A stretch of DNA of 64,000 nucleotides from Acinetobacter schindleri CIP 107287 (GCF_000368625.1 NZ_KB849576.1:248001-312000), one strand, 5' to 3'. Positions 7,180 to 16,616 are shown, numbered from the stretch's first letter. Notes: generated by a model from the sequence alone, not told the origin. A program made the numbers and translations.

Positions 7180-9576
7180 TTATTGGATAGTGACAGTTAC
7201 AGGTTCTGCATACAGGGTGTATGTATAGTTTGGAGCGATTGTATAGTCATAACGCGGCATAACATAAGCTGTGCCTTTCTCTGCAAATGTTACACTCTGA
7301 CCATTTTGCGTATATTTAGCCGAGCCAGGCAGAACCAGCATATTTTTAAAGATATAAGAGGATTTACTGCCAACTTGTGTCTGAATCTCACCCGGAATTT
7401 CCAGAGCTTGACCTGCTGTAGCATTGAGCTGTTTTGGCGTATTCAGTTTTACCACAAAATTAGATGCATCATGTGCATAATCTGTGGTGAGACCATGTGT
7501 TCCTTGGACATACATACGATTAAAATCATCTTTGTTTAAACGGAACGTCCACGGCCAGAAAGTGACTCCGCGCTGGGAGGCAGTACGCATTAAATTCGCA
7601 CTCAAGCCGCTAAAAGACGGATTGAAAGTGGATGAATACTGTTGAGTCGCATCCAGAATTCGCCGTGTATTGACCAAATCGCTTTGTGCGGCTGGAGTAC
7701 TGGTAAGGAAACCGGTTGATACACCTGGAAGCACATTCTTCATTTGTAAAATCTGGTCGCCACTAAAACTGATCACAATAGCTTGATCATAGGCATCATG
7801 TTTATCTAGCAGTGCTTTGATCTTTGGTACGATCTCGGGCTTGTAGCTTTTAATTTCAATAAAGTTGGTGACATGTGGGTACTTTTTCACCTCAGCCAGC
7901 ACTTCATCCATGGTAGGAATCTGACGGTTATAGTTCAGCGTTCGGAGCTCACGTACTTCTGCCAGTGTCATGTCCTCAATATTGCGATTGACACCAGTCG
8001 TGCGTAGCACAGAGGTATCATGCATAAGAATGACATGGTCATCTTTAGTCAGATACACGTCGTATTCCACTGCATCAGCTCCTACAGTGATCGCTTTGAG
8101 AGTGCCCTCCAGTGTGTTTTCATCGTCTTGCGCCGGGATACCGCGATGTCCGGTAATCAGCGGCTTACGCAACAGGGTGTTGGGTGCCATGCGCTGCATA
8201 ATTTCTTTATATAGGTCAGGATGGTTGCTATAAATTCCATTAACACCTGTAGCTAGAATTTTTGCTGCGTCCAAGACCTGTGTACTGTCACTCTTGGCCC
8301 AAGGTGTAATCAATAAACGTTGTAGATGACTAACTGCTTCACGTGTTAGTAATTGTGGTGGCAAGATGACGATTTTGGATAGCGATACATTGGTATTGTG
8401 GGCGATGGTCACGATATCTTTGCTGTTATAACCCAGCCCGGTCTGCTTGGAATAATCCAGAGCTGTTCGGAGCATCGGTAAATCAATACGGGCCTGACGC
8501 AGTAAATCTACATTATCGGAAATGAGGGTGATATCAGCCAGATCATAATCTTCTGTCAATCCTTTCAGTGCCTGAATGGTTGCTGAATTTTGGAGAGTGA
8601 GTAAAGGTAAAGTTCGACGCTGAGTATCTTTAAGATAATCAGTCAGGTGGCTTACTTTCTGATTGTTGCTTAGTAAATTAAGATCTGCATCAAGCTGATA
8701 AGCAACATGGGTAGCCGCGGTCGAGACTGGGCCATTAAGCGGTGCAGCCTGGGCTAAAGTCGGTGCCATTGAAACCGGGAGTTGCTGGTCAATAATGTCA
8801 GTGACTTTATTGGATTCAGGCAAGGCATCGAGTTGTTCAGTGACTTTGAGGTGGCTTACTTTCATCAATAAGCCGGCACTAGATAAACCAATGCTGCCTT
8901 GAGCCAGGTTATAAGGCAAGGTGCTATCCAATACCAGTTGATCATCCAGATAATGCCGTACACGATTTCCATACACTACAACGCTGGCCTTGTGAGTTTT
9001 CTGAAGGCCAATATCTTCGCTATGAGCAGATTTCTGAAGCACATTCCAACTATTGGTCGGCATGCGTAAAGATAGTTCCAGACCACTAGCACTGGTGGTA
9101 GCAACCCGCATGGCAAACTGGTAATAGGGGGTAAAAGACGGATCAGCGAACTGATCTGCGCCTCGGTAGATGATACTGCCCCAGCGGGCTTCATTGAGTG
9201 CTTCTTCAAATGAAAATTCCATATCGATACGGTAATTGCGTAATTGCTGGAATTTCTCTGGCAGAAGCAGGGTTGTCATTTGTGTGCTATGGGCACGACC
9301 ATCGATATACAAATCGCCATTTTCAAGATATACCTGGCCTGCGTTATTTTTAGGTTGTATCCAGTCACCAGAAAGAGCCGTCCATTTATCAAAATTTTCA
9401 TCCAGCAGAACTTCTGGAATGGGAACTTCTTCATCAGGAATATTGGGCTCAGGAACTGGCTGATCTGGCTGGGTTACCGGTGGCTGAGAGGAGCCTGAAT
9501 TCTTGTCGTCATCGTCCGAACATGCGGTGAGGCCCAAGGACAGCAAAATAGAGAGGTAGAGATGAGCAGGTTTCAT
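7180..9576 (-). CDS. Large lipoprotein with C-terminal glycerophosphodiester phosphodiesterase domain
   Basis: A 798-residue envelope protein. The N-terminus has a lipoprotein signal ending in the lipobox LTACS (Cys about 19) and an acidic, Pro-rich linker. Residues about 55-250 resemble a lectin/laminin-G-like beta-sandwich (ENFDKWTALSGDWIQP). The GDPD domain begins near 475 with GHRGIPAQDDENTLEG and continues with GADAVEYDVYLTKDDHVILMHD, giving the catalytic His-Arg, Glu, Asp and His set. It should release sn-glycerol-3-phosphate from lipid head-group diesters. A second, degenerate GDPD-like stretch (about 250-470) precedes it. It is divergent from the quinone oxidoreductase. Confidence 0.85.
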   Translation of the reverse strand: MKPAHLYLSILLSLGLTACSDDDDKNSGSSQPPVTQPDQPVPEPNIPDEEVPIPEVLLDENFDKWTALSGDWIQPKNNAGQVYLENGDLYIDGRAHSTQMTTLLLPEKFQQLRNYRIDMEFSFEEALNEARWGSIIYRGADQFADPSFTPYYQFAMRVATTSASGLELSLRMPTNSWNVLQKSAHSEDIGLQKTHKASVVVYGNRVRHYLDDQLVLDSTLPYNLAQGSIGLSSAGLLMKVSHLKVTEQLDALPESNKVTDIIDQQLPVSMAPTLAQAAPLNGPVSTAATHVAYQLDADLNLLSNNQKVSHLTDYLKDTQRRTLPLLTLQNSATIQALKGLTEDYDLADITLISDNVDLLRQARIDLPMLRTALDYSKQTGLGYNSKDIVTIAHNTNVSLSKIVILPPQLLTREAVSHLQRLLITPWAKSDSTQVLDAAKILATGVNGIYSNHPDLYKEIMQRMAPNTLLRKPLITGHRGIPAQDDENTLEGTLKAITVGADAVEYDVYLTKDDHVILMHDTSVLRTTGVNRNIEDMTLAEVRELRTLNYNRQIPTMDEVLAEVKKYPHVTNFIEIKSYKPEIVPKIKALLDKHDAYDQAIVISFSGDQILQMKNVLPGVSTGFLTSTPAAQSDLVNTRRILDATQQYSSTFNPSFSGLSANLMRTASQRGVTFWPWTFRLNKDDFNRMYVQGTHGLTTDYAHDASNFVVKLNTPKQLNATAGQALEIPGEIQTQVGSKSSYIFKNMLVLPGSAKYTQNGQSVTFAEKGTAYVMPRYDYTIAPNYTYTLYAEPVTVTIQ

Positions 9577-9835
9577 ACTTTTAATATTCTCAAGTCATTT
9601 ATATTTGAATTTGAGAAATTAAAAGCAGAACATGACATTTATATGGATTTGTCATAAATGAAAATAATTCTTACAGATTAAAATTTCTTTTTTTAAAGAA
9701 TAAGGTGAGATCTCGATGCCATACATTTTTCTTAATGATGGCTAGGTCTTCGACATAAGTCCGACTTGGCTTTAAAGCGGGAATTATCTATGTTCAAATA
9801 GGGTTAGGAAACAGTTAATACATGCGGAACGATCT

Positions 9836-10828
9836 ATGTCACAAAAAACTATGCAACACGTCATCATTACAGAACCGGGTGGAGTGGATAAACTTGCTTA
9901 TGAAACGGTTGTCATTCCTGAACCGAAGGCCGATGAGGTGCTGGTCAAGGTTCATGCCTTTGGAATTAACCGTCCGGATATCTTGCAGCGTCAGGGCTTG
10001 TACCCAATGCCAAAAGGGGTGACACCTGTTCCAGGTCTGGAAGTAGCCGGTGAAGTGGTTGCAGTTGGAAGTGACGTAAATCAGTTTAAAGTTGGTGACA
10101 AGGTGTGTGGCCTGACCAATGGTGGGGGCTATGCAGAATATTGCGTCGTACCTGAAAGCCAGACTTTAAATATTCCTGAAGGCGTGAGCTTTGTACAGGC
10201 TGCTGCGATTCCTGAAACCTTCTTTACGGTGTGGGCAAATGTGTTCCAGATGGGTAAAGCCAAGGCGGGAGAAACGGTATTGGTGCATGGCGGAACTAGT
10301 GGGATTGGAACCACGGCACTCATGCTATGTAAATCCTTGGGTATTAAAACCTTTGCCACAGCAGGTAGTGACGAAAAAATCCAGTCGATTTCACATCTGA
10401 CCACAGGAATCAATTACAAGACTCAGGACTTTGAGCAGGTCATTAATGAAGCAACGGATAATGCGGGTGTAGATGTGATTCTGGATATGGTCGGTGCGCC
10501 ATATTTAGAGCGTAACTTGAATTTGCTCCGTCGTGATGGCCGTCTGGTATATATCGCATTTTTGGGTGGTGCCAAGGCTAAAGAAGTGAAACTGGGTCAG
10601 ATCATGATGAAACGTCTGACGATTACCGGTTCAACCATGCGTGCACGTAGCACGGCTGAAAAAGCCGAAATTACACAAGGTTTGAAAACGCATGTGGTAC
10701 CCTTATGGGCAAAAGGCGAATGTCTGCCAATGATTTATCAGACCTTTAAGTTTGACCAGATTCAGGAGGCGCATACAGCCATGGATACGGGTGAACATAT
10801 CGGGAAAATTGTGGTAGAAGTGATCTAG
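9836..10828 (+). CDS. NAD(P)H:quinone oxidoreductase, zeta-crystallin/PIG3 type
   Basis: A 330-residue medium-chain dehydrogenase/reductase without the zinc ligands of alcohol dehydrogenases. The N-terminal GroES-like catalytic domain contains FGINRPDILQRQGLYP and PGLEVAGEVVAVG. The Rossmann domain has VLVHGGTSGIGTTA near 145-158, matching the NADPH-binding loop of quinone oxidoreductases. The closest known type is PIG3/TP53I3-like, which reduces small quinones. A 259-base spacer separates it from the divergent GDPD gene. A leaderless alternative ATG at 9822 opens only a short wrong frame. Confidence 0.9.
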   Translation: MSQKTMQHVIITEPGGVDKLAYETVVIPEPKADEVLVKVHAFGINRPDILQRQGLYPMPKGVTPVPGLEVAGEVVAVGSDVNQFKVGDKVCGLTNGGGYAEYCVVPESQTLNIPEGVSFVQAAAIPETFFTVWANVFQMGKAKAGETVLVHGGTSGIGTTALMLCKSLGIKTFATAGSDEKIQSISHLTTGINYKTQDFEQVINEATDNAGVDVILDMVGAPYLERNLNLLRRDGRLVYIAFLGGAKAKEVKLGQIMMKRLTITGSTMRARSTAEKAEITQGLKTHVVPLWAKGECLPMIYQTFKFDQIQEAHTAMDTGEHIGKIVVEVI

Positions 10829-11187
10829 TTCACATATTATTAAAATACTTAAAGGAGAGGGATCTATTGGTTTCCCTCCCTTTTTTTGTGCAAAAAATGA
10901 CAAGGTATGTCAGTTTTTAGCAATATAATAACAGCTGAAATTTATAGCATTTAAACTTGAAAGAAAACATACTTATTTATGTGAAAATTTTCTCACAGTC
11001 CTTTTTTATAAAAATATATAAATAACAAATATTTAGATTTTTTATTTGAGAGCTATTTTATTAATTCCGATGAACGGTAGTTATGTTTTTGAACTTTAAG
11101 TAAAAAATGGTCAGGTTTTTGCAATCCTTATAGAGACTGTTTATCCAATAGTCACCTTGTTCTCCTTTATCCAAGAGAGTAATAGCG
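10829..11187. other. AT-rich spacer with imperfect terminator
   Basis: The first part carries an imperfect terminator (10851-10889: GGAGAGGGA facing TCCCTCCC then T7) that ends the oxidoreductase transcript. The rest is AT-rich with no credible gene and should hold the promoter of the small basic protein at 11188. Confidence 0.5.
10851..10889 (+). terminator. Probable terminator of the quinone oxidoreductase gene
   Basis: The stem AGGGA / TCCCT is extended by further partly mismatched G-C pairs and followed by seven T residues. Confidence 0.6.
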
Positions 11188-11367
11188 ATGATGATTGCAA
11201 AAGGACCATTTAAACGGATCCATCAAACTCGAGCACTAACACAAGTGATTCAAGCCAGATTATTTAACCGGGTTACGACACAGCAGGCTAAAATTTTCTA
11301 TTTGGCATTATTAAATCTTGAAAGTTATATGACCAAATTGTCTAAGCCTAAACGCAAACGTCGTTAA
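11188..11367 (+). CDS. Small highly basic protein, 59 residues
   Basis: An open frame from ATG at 11188 (or the adjacent ATG at 11191) to TAA at 11365-11367. The product begins MMIAKGPFKRIHQTRALTQV and ends with the basic tail KLSKPKRKRR; the middle (ARLFNRVTTQQAKIFYLALL) is an amphipathic helix. AGAGAG at 11175-11180 is a plausible ribosome-binding site. Non-random composition, a clean RBS and a following 10-bp inverted repeat (11401-11410 / 11427-11436) support a real gene. The basic tail suggests nucleic-acid or membrane binding, but no family is recognised. Confidence 0.55.
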   Translation: MMIAKGPFKRIHQTRALTQVIQARLFNRVTTQQAKIFYLALLNLESYMTKLSKPKRKRR

Positions 11368-11452
11368 GCCGATTCAAGCTATCTTAGCCTCGCAGAAGGC
11401 AAATCTATTTTATTGATTTCGGCTGTAAATAGATTTCACTAAATTTCAGGCA

Positions 11453-11477
11453 TAAAAAAACCAGCTTTCGCTGGGTT
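11453..11477 (-). terminator. Terminator of the tRNA-Cys/tRNA-Leu transcript
   Basis: Read on the minus strand: a GC-rich stem ACCCAGC / GCTGGT with a GAAA tetraloop, followed by seven T residues. It lies about 33 bases after the tRNA-Leu 3' end. Confidence 0.8.
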
Positions 11478-11509
11478 CTTTATTTGCACCATCTTCAGTA
11501 GTAGAAGAA

Positions 11510-11595
11510 TGGTGCCCGAGGCCAGACTCGAACTGGCACGCTTTGTGGGCGGGGGATTTTAAATCCCCTGTGTCTACCGATTTCACCACTCGGGC
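11510..11595 (-). tRNA. tRNA-Leu (anticodon UAA)
   Basis: An 86-nt tRNA with encoded CCA. The 5' end GCCCGAG pairs with CTCGGGC at the 3' end. The anticodon arm GGGGA-TTTAAAA-TCCCC gives anticodon TAA. The long variable arm (CGCCCACAAAGCG region) is that of a class II tRNA. The T-arm GTTCGAGTC is normal. It is 10 bases downstream of tRNA-Cys. Confidence 0.96.
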
Positions 11596-11605
11596 TTTAA
11601 CAAGA

Positions 11606-11679
11606 TGGAGGCGGAGGTCGGAATCGAACCGGCGTCCACGGAGTTGCAGTCCGCTGCATGACCACTCTGCCACCCCGCC
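11606..11679 (-). tRNA. tRNA-Cys (anticodon GCA)
   Basis: A 74-nt tRNA with encoded CCA. Acceptor GGCGGGG pairs with CTCCGCC (one G-U), U is the discriminator base as in other tRNA-Cys, and the anticodon loop CTGCAAC gives GCA. T-loop GTTCGATTC is standard. It is first in a two-tRNA transcript with tRNA-Leu. Confidence 0.96.
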
Positions 11680-11696
11680 GCGTCTTGTTGATGCGT

Positions 11697-11724
11697 ATAT
11701 TATCAAGCTCTCAAAAAAAAACAA
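11697..11724 (-). promoter_or_regulatory. Probable promoter of the tRNA-Cys/Leu operon
   Basis: On the minus strand, TTGTTT (11719-11724) and TAATAT (11697-11702) are separated by 16 bp and lie about 18 bases upstream of tRNA-Cys. Confidence 0.5.
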
Positions 11725-11832
11725 TAGTGTATTCATTCATATGCGCATAAAAGCAGCATATGGCGGAAAATATTGAGAATTATCATGTAGAATGTGCAAA
11801 ATTGATTCATATCAACACTTGGGAGAAGTGCC

Positions 11833-12681
11833 GTGGCATTAGTTCTAGACGGTCGTGCATTGGCGAAGCAAATTGAAGCTGACTTGTTAACTCGCGTGGA
11901 AGCGCTGAAAGCAAAATCAGGTCGTACTCCAATTCTTGCGACTATTTTGGTAGGTGACGATGGTGCATCTGCAACTTATGTTCGTATGAAAGGTAATGCT
12001 TGCCATCGTGTCGGTATGGATTCATTGAAAGTTGAGCTTCCAAAAGAAACCACAACTGAACAACTTCTTGCAGAAATTGAAAAACTCAATGCAAATCCTG
12101 ATGTTCACGGTATTTTGTTGCAACACCCAGTGCCTGTGCAAATTGATGAGCGTGCTTGTTTCGATGCCATCTCGCTGGAAAAAGATGTGGACGGTGTAAC
12201 TTGCCTTGGCTATGGCCGTATGGCGATGGGTGAAGCGGCATATGGTTCTGCAACACCTGCTGGTATCATGACCATTCTGAAAGAAAACAATATTGAAATT
12301 GCAGGTAAACACGCTGTTGTTGTTGGCCGTTCTGCAATTTTGGGCAAACCAATGGCAGCGATGCTGCTTGAAGCGAATGCCACTGTGACGATTTGCCACT
12401 CACGTACTCAAAACCTGCCGGAATTTGTGAAACAAGCGGATATCATTGTTGGTGCGGTAGGTAAAGCTGAACTGATTCAAAAAGACTGGATCAAACCAGG
12501 TGCAGTAGTGGTTGATGCTGGCTTCCATCCACGTGATGGCGGTGGTGTAGGTGATATCCAGTTAGTTGGTATCGAAGAAATTGCTTCTGCTTACACGCCA
12601 GTTCCAGGTGGTGTAGGCCCAATGACGATCACAACATTGATTCGTCAAACAGTTGAAGCTGCTGAGAAAGCTTTAGGTTAA
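11833..12681 (+). CDS. folD: Methylenetetrahydrofolate dehydrogenase / methenyltetrahydrofolate cyclohydrolase
   Basis: FolD interconverts 5,10-methylene-, 5,10-methenyl- and 10-formyl-tetrahydrofolate. The 282-residue length is typical. The catalytic YVRMK motif (Tyr and Lys near 50-54), the [18 protein letters not shown] site near 165 and [12 protein letters not shown] near the C-terminus are all present. The start is GTG at 11833, placed by the GGGAGAAG ribosome-binding site 5-6 bases upstream. It stands alone between the tRNA pair and a structured repeat. ygfA, another folate enzyme, is elsewhere in the window. Confidence 0.96.
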   Translation: MALVLDGRALAKQIEADLLTRVEALKAKSGRTPILATILVGDDGASATYVRMKGNACHRVGMDSLKVELPKETTTEQLLAEIEKLNANPDVHGILLQHPVPVQIDERACFDAISLEKDVDGVTCLGYGRMAMGEAAYGSATPAGIMTILKENNIEIAGKHAVVVGRSAILGKPMAAMLLEANATVTICHSRTQNLPEFVKQADIIVGAVGKAELIQKDWIKPGAVVVDAGFHPRDGGGVGDIQLVGIEEIASAYTPVPGGVGPMTITTLIRQTVEAAEKALG

Positions 12682-12745
12682 TTGAGATTAAAAGTAGTTG
12701 CGGTGGAGTCTTACCGTTGTGACTACAGATTTAAGAAGCTCGATC

Positions 12746-12879
12746 GTTACTTTTGTTTCGGCAAAAGTAACCAAAACCATTTGTCATTCGCAGAACTCGT
12801 CTTATTCCTTTAGCGATGAATAAGTCGCAGAAACAGAGCGAATCAAATTTTAGGTGGCCTCGGACAGCTGCGAATGACA
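12746..12879. repeat. Structured intergenic fold-back element
   Basis: Three nested or tandem inverted repeats: a perfect 10-bp hairpin at 12746-12771 (GTTACTTTTG / CAAAAGTAAC); a 12-bp perfect inverted repeat TGTCATTCGCAG (12782-12793) / CTGCGAATGACA (12868-12879); and inside it CTTATTC (12801-12807) / GAATAAG (12818-12824). No coding frame is present. It looks like a non-autonomous repeat family member or a structured RNA segment. I believe similar GTTACTTTTG-type repeats recur in Acinetobacter genomes, which I cannot check here. Confidence 0.65.
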
Positions 12880-12942
12880 TGGTCATGTATTCTGGTTAAT
12901 TTATAAATTCCAATAAAAGATTTTTTGCACCAAGGCTTTTAT

Positions 12943-13611
12943 ATGAGCTGTACTTTCCAATTTCCTAAAGCTCCTGAGCATCTTCTACAAGCCTTGCATG
13001 ATGTGATTCCACATTGTGAACTGCATGCACAGCAATTGCCGGATACACCTATTTCACTTTGGCTAATTCCGCCAGTATTTCCAACTGATAAGCTGGATGA
13101 TGAAGTCATCCGTCGTATCTGGAATGATACGCCGTATTGGATCTTTTGCTGGGCATCTGGTCTTGCGATGGCGCAGTGGCTGCTGGCAGAACCACATCAT
13201 GTAAAAGATAAAGTCGTGTTGGATTTTGGTACAGGTTCAGGTGTCGTTGCAATTGCAGCAAAAATGGCAGGTGCTAAGCGTGTGATTTGCTGTGACATCG
13301 ATCAAGTGAGTTTAGATGCATGTCATGCCAATGCTGAGTTGAATGGTGTTGAGCTTGAATACTTGAATGATCTGTATAAGGCAGAACAGGTGGATATCCT
13401 GTTAGCCGCCGACGTACTTTATGACCAATGCAACCGTTTCTTTCTGGATGAGTTTTTAAAATTTGCGCCTGAAGTGTGGGTTGCAGACAGTCGCGTGAAA
13501 AACTTTAGTCATCCCCAATACGAAAAACTGGATGAGCGTAGTGCTACGACTTGGCCGGATCTGGATGAATCTCCAGAATTCAGAAACGTCAGTTTCTATA
13601 AGACACTTTGA
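12943..13611 (+). CDS. Class I SAM-dependent methyltransferase, ETFB/PrmA-like (family 16)
   Basis: A 222-residue protein with the SAM motif I VLDFGTGSGVVAIAA near residues 92-106, acidic motif II CCDIDQVSLDA, and the post-II stretch VDILLAADVLYD. The N-terminal region (SLWLIPPVFPTDK, GLAMAQWLL) fits the lysine methyltransferase family related to PrmA and ETFB-KMT, which modifies proteins. I chose the ATG at 12943, with AAGG upstream, over a TTG at 12925. It is monocistronic and ends at a bidirectional hairpin. The substrate is unknown. Confidence 0.8.
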   Translation: MSCTFQFPKAPEHLLQALHDVIPHCELHAQQLPDTPISLWLIPPVFPTDKLDDEVIRRIWNDTPYWIFCWASGLAMAQWLLAEPHHVKDKVVLDFGTGSGVVAIAAKMAGAKRVICCDIDQVSLDACHANAELNGVELEYLNDLYKAEQVDILLAADVLYDQCNRFFLDEFLKFAPEVWVADSRVKNFSHPQYEKLDERSATTWPDLDESPEFRNVSFYKTL

Positions 13612-13625
13612 ATCGGAAAATAAAA

Positions 13626-13646
13626 AAAGGGCATTAAGCCCTTTCT
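13626..13646. terminator. Bidirectional terminator
   Basis: AAAGGGC / GCCCTTT with a 5-base loop between converging methyltransferase and lipoprotein genes. Confidence 0.75.
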
Positions 13647-13659
13647 TATATTTCAAAGA

Positions 13660-14085
13660 TTAAGAACAGGTAAATTGAATCACGCGTAATGTGCTTGGGC
13701 GGGCATTCAGGGCATCACGCGCGCCTGGATTTTCAGTATTGTACAGGTCAGGTGTGTTGCTTAAGCTGATTTGAGTACGGCTATTGCCGAGCTGGCGACC
13801 ATACTGTTCATCTGGTAATGCAGTATTACTAATCTCATTACTGCTGAGTACGCTTACATTCCAGTTTTTAGAAGTACCAAGTGCCTGTCTGCAAGCAGCC
13901 TGCAATTTTCCTTCATCCTGACTGGTACGACCAGAAAGTGTATAGCGCAATGTTGCAGTATTTGCACTTTGCTCAATGACTTCGTAACCAGATTGACCGT
14001 TATAAGGTTGAGGTGTGCTTTGGCAGGCAGTAAGCACCAAAGTGCCGAAACCCAAACCTAGTAGAAAAACTGTTTTTTTCATCAT
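13660..14085 (-). CDS. Small lipoprotein, hypothetical
   Basis: A 141-residue protein starting MMKKTVFLLGLGFGTLVLTA with lipobox LTAC (Cys about 22), so probably anchored in the outer membrane. The mature part is polar with beta-type segments (YEVIEQSANTATLRYTLSGR) and three further cysteines, one near the C-terminus (VIQFTCS). The start was moved 42 bases inside the longest frame because the MMKK signal start is preceded by GGGAAATC. I do not recognise the family. Confidence 0.65.
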   Translation of the reverse strand: MMKKTVFLLGLGFGTLVLTACQSTPQPYNGQSGYEVIEQSANTATLRYTLSGRTSQDEGKLQAACRQALGTSKNWNVSVLSSNEISNTALPDEQYGRQLGNSRTQISLSNTPDLYNTENPGARDALNARPSTLRVIQFTCS

Positions 14086-14162
14086 GATGATTTCCCATTT
14101 TTTTATACAGCAAGTATGCCATAGCATTGAAAAGACAAAATGGCAGTAAACTTAAAAATCCA

Positions 14163-14200
14163 ATAAAAAAGCTTTCTGAATGTTTCCACTCAGAAAGCTT
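14163..14200 (-). terminator. Terminator left behind the MHS transporter relic
   Basis: A perfect 11-bp stem AAGCTTTCTGA / TCAGAAAGCTT with T6 on the minus strand, 19 bases after the relic's stop codon. Confidence 0.75.
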
Positions 14201-14218
14201 AAACAGCTCAAGCATTAA

Positions 14219-14480
14219 TTAGTCATCAGTAATCATGCTGTATTTTTTAGTGTCTTTCATGAAGATATAAGTCAGCAATATGCATAAATTCCCATAATCC
14301 ATGCGCCAATCGGCGCATTAAAAAAACTAAGGTAAAACAGCAACAGCTTTACGGTGTCATCGTCCTTAGGGGAAACTTACGAAGCAAAATATAAAGTAAA
14401 GGCTGCATAAACATACCAGTCGTGCATTCGACCAGGTTTCCTGTGAAACCACCGAGAATAGAGTTGACACATGTTTTATC
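14219..14480 (-). pseudogene. Remnant of an MHS-family (KgtP-like) metabolite:H+ symporter
   Basis: Translation of the minus strand in shifting frames gives NSILGGFTGNLVE, then RMHDWYVYAAFTLYFAS, SPKDDDTVKLL and NAPIGAWIMGIYA. These match, from memory, the N-terminal first two helices of alpha-ketoglutarate/shikimate-type MHS transporters (GNLVEWYDWYVYA, MRPIGGWxxG). They are followed directly by LTYIFMKDTKKYSMITDD and a stop, which resembles the C-terminal tail of the same family. The roughly 350 residues in between are missing, and there are frameshifts and a stop. A good terminator still follows. This is a decayed, internally deleted gene. Confidence 0.75.
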
Positions 14481-14742
14481 GAAGTAAAGTTAAATAATTA
14501 CAGTGTCTTATGCTGATGTGGTTTTTAATTTTTTATAGAACTTGAGTCTTAATAAAACAAGAGAGATAGTTTTGATAATTCAAAACATTAAATTATTTAA
14601 TTTTATATTAAATTATTGATTTTTAATATAATTTTTATTGATCAAATGTTGTTCTTGAATAATTTAAGAGGTATTAGAGAGATCTAATAACTACAGAAAT
14701 TGGAAAAATGAAAGTACTTAAATTTAATGAATAACCAGCAAT
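14481..14742. other. AT-rich spacer, no gene seen
   Basis: Very AT-rich, no credible open frame. It separates the transporter relic from the 3' end of pckG and probably contains the old promoter region of the relic. Confidence 0.5.
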
Positions 14743-14771
14743 AAAAAAAGGCCGCTTATGCGACCTTTTTT
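14743..14771 (-). terminator. Terminator of pckG
   Basis: AAAAAAAGGCCGC facing GCGACCTTTTTT with a 4-base loop and one internal mismatch; the T-run follows on the minus strand. Confidence 0.75.
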
Positions 14772-14786
14772 AAATTAAACCAGCAA

Positions 14787-16616
14787 TTATGCAGATTTAA
14801 CAGCTTCCAGTAATTCAGCTTGGCGTTTTTTCAACGCTTCTGGCATACGGTCACCTAGTTTTTCGAACAATTCAGTATGGCTTTCAAGTTCTTTGATCCA
14901 TTGATCTTTATCTTGAGAAGTTACAAGGTCAAACTGCTCTTTAGAGAAGTCGGTACCAGTCCAGTTCAACTGTTCGTAAGTTGGAACACGGCCAATTGGA
15001 GTGTCAACAGCAGTTGCACGACCTTCACAACGATCGATGATCCACTCAAGAACACGCATGTTTTGACCGAAACCAGGCCATACGAAGTTGCCTTCAGCAT
15101 CACGACGGAACCAGTTCACGTTGTAGATACCTGGAAGCTTGTTACCAGCAGCAGCAGCTTTCTCGCCAACTTTCTCACCCATTTCTAACCAGTGAGTGAA
15201 GTAGTCAGCCATGTTGTAGCCAGCAAATGGAAGCATGGCGAATGGATCACGACGAACAATACCTTGTTGACCAACAGCAGCAGCAGTAGTTTCAGAGCCC
15301 ATAGTTGCAGCTTTATAAACACCGTCTACCCAGTCAAATGCTTCTGAGATTAGAGGCACTGTGTCCGCACGGCGACCACCGAAGATGAACGCAGAAATTG
15401 GAACGCCTGCTGGATTTTCCCAGTCAGCGTCGATAGAAGGGCATTGACCCGCAGCAACGGTGAAGCGAGCATTCGGGTGAGCTGCTTTTTCTTCGCCAGT
15501 GTGTGGTTGACCTTTCCAGTTAGTCAGGTTTGCAGGCGCTTCTTTAGTCAGACCTTCCCACCATACTTCGCCGTTGTCAGTCACAGCAACGTTTGTATAG
15601 ATCACGTCTTTATGAAGTGTCGCCATACAGTTCGGGTTAGTTTTGGTATTTGTACCAGGCGCTACACCGAAGAAACCAGCTTCAGGGTTAATTGCATATA
15701 GACGACCGTCTTCACCTGGTTTGATCCAGGCAATATCGTCACCTACAGTTTCAATCTTCCAGCCTTCGTAGCCCGCTGGTGGAATCAGCATCGCGAAGTT
15801 TGTTTTACCACACGCAGAAGGGAATGCAGCTGCGATGTAATGTTTTTCGCCTTGTGGATTCGTCACGCCAAGGATCAGCATGTGTTCAGCTAACCAACCT
15901 TGTTGACGACCCATGTAAGATGCAATACGTAAAGCTAGACATTTTTTACCTAGCAATGCGTTACCGCCGTAACCGGAACCGTAAGACCAGATTTCACGCG
16001 TTTCTGGATAATGTACGATCCATTTGTCTGGGTTACATGGCCAAGCAACGTCTTTTTGACCTTCTTCCAATGGTGCACCAACAGTGTGTACACATGGAAC
16101 GAATTCGCCGTCAGTACCTAAAACGTCATAAACCGCTTTACCCATACGCGCCATTTTAGACATGCTAACAGCAACATAAGGAGAGTCAGTCAGTTCGATA
16201 CCGATGTGTGCAATATGAGAACCTAAAGGACCCATAGAGAAAGGAACAACGTACAAAGTACGACCTTTCATTGAACCGTCAAATAAGCCATTTAGGCGGG
16301 CACGCATTTCAGCTGGAGCTTCCCAGTTATTTGTCGCGCCAGCGTCTTCTTTGTTTTCTGAACAGATATAAGTACGACCTTCAACACGAGCAACGTCAGA
16401 AGGATCAGAATTTGCAAGGTAAGAACCTGGATGAGTTTCCTGGTTAAGCGCTTGCATTGTGCCGTTAGCGATCATCAAGTCGATATAACGTTGATACTCT
16501 TCTGCGCTACCGTCACACCATTCAATTTTTGCTGGTTTTGTTAATTTAGCAATCTCTTCCACCCAAGCAATAAGCTTAGGGTGACGAACGAATTCTGGTG
16601 CGTTCACTTGGGTCAT
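14787..16616 (-). CDS. pckG: Phosphoenolpyruvate carboxykinase (GTP)
   Basis: This enzyme converts oxaloacetate and GTP to PEP and CO2, the entry step of gluconeogenesis. The 609-residue size fits the GTP family (about 600), not the ATP family of E. coli (540). The P-loop [13 protein letters not shown] carries the hyper-reactive cysteine of GTP-PEPCKs. [13 protein letters not shown] and [19 protein letters not shown] are further family signatures. I set the start at [10 protein letters not shown] (16616), since the 44 codons further upstream are not family-like. It is monocistronic. Gluconeogenesis matters for organisms living on organic acids. Confidence 0.95.
   Translation of the reverse strand: MTQVNAPEFVRHPKLIAWVEEIAKLTKPAKIEWCDGSAEEYQRYIDLMIANGTMQALNQETHPGSYLANSDPSDVARVEGRTYICSENKEDAGATNNWEAPAEMRARLNGLFDGSMKGRTLYVVPFSMGPLGSHIAHIGIELTDSPYVAVSMSKMARMGKAVYDVLGTDGEFVPCVHTVGAPLEEGQKDVAWPCNPDKWIVHYPETREIWSYGSGYGGNALLGKKCLALRIASYMGRQQGWLAEHMLILGVTNPQGEKHYIAAAFPSACGKTNFAMLIPPAGYEGWKIETVGDDIAWIKPGEDGRLYAINPEAGFFGVAPGTNTKTNPNCMATLHKDVIYTNVAVTDNGEVWWEGLTKEAPANLTNWKGQPHTGEEKAAHPNARFTVAAGQCPSIDADWENPAGVPISAFIFGGRRADTVPLISEAFDWVDGVYKAATMGSETTAAAVGQQGIVRRDPFAMLPFAGYNMADYFTHWLEMGEKVGEKAAAAGNKLPGIYNVNWFRRDAEGNFVWPGFGQNMRVLEWIIDRCEGRATAVDTPIGRVPTYEQLNWTGTDFSKEQFDLVTSQDKDQWIKELESHTELFEKLGDRMPEALKKRQAELLEAVKSA

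Noticed and set aside
11446..11776. Open frames on both strands across the tRNA genes
   Set aside because: They are fully explained by tRNA-Leu and tRNA-Cys sequence.
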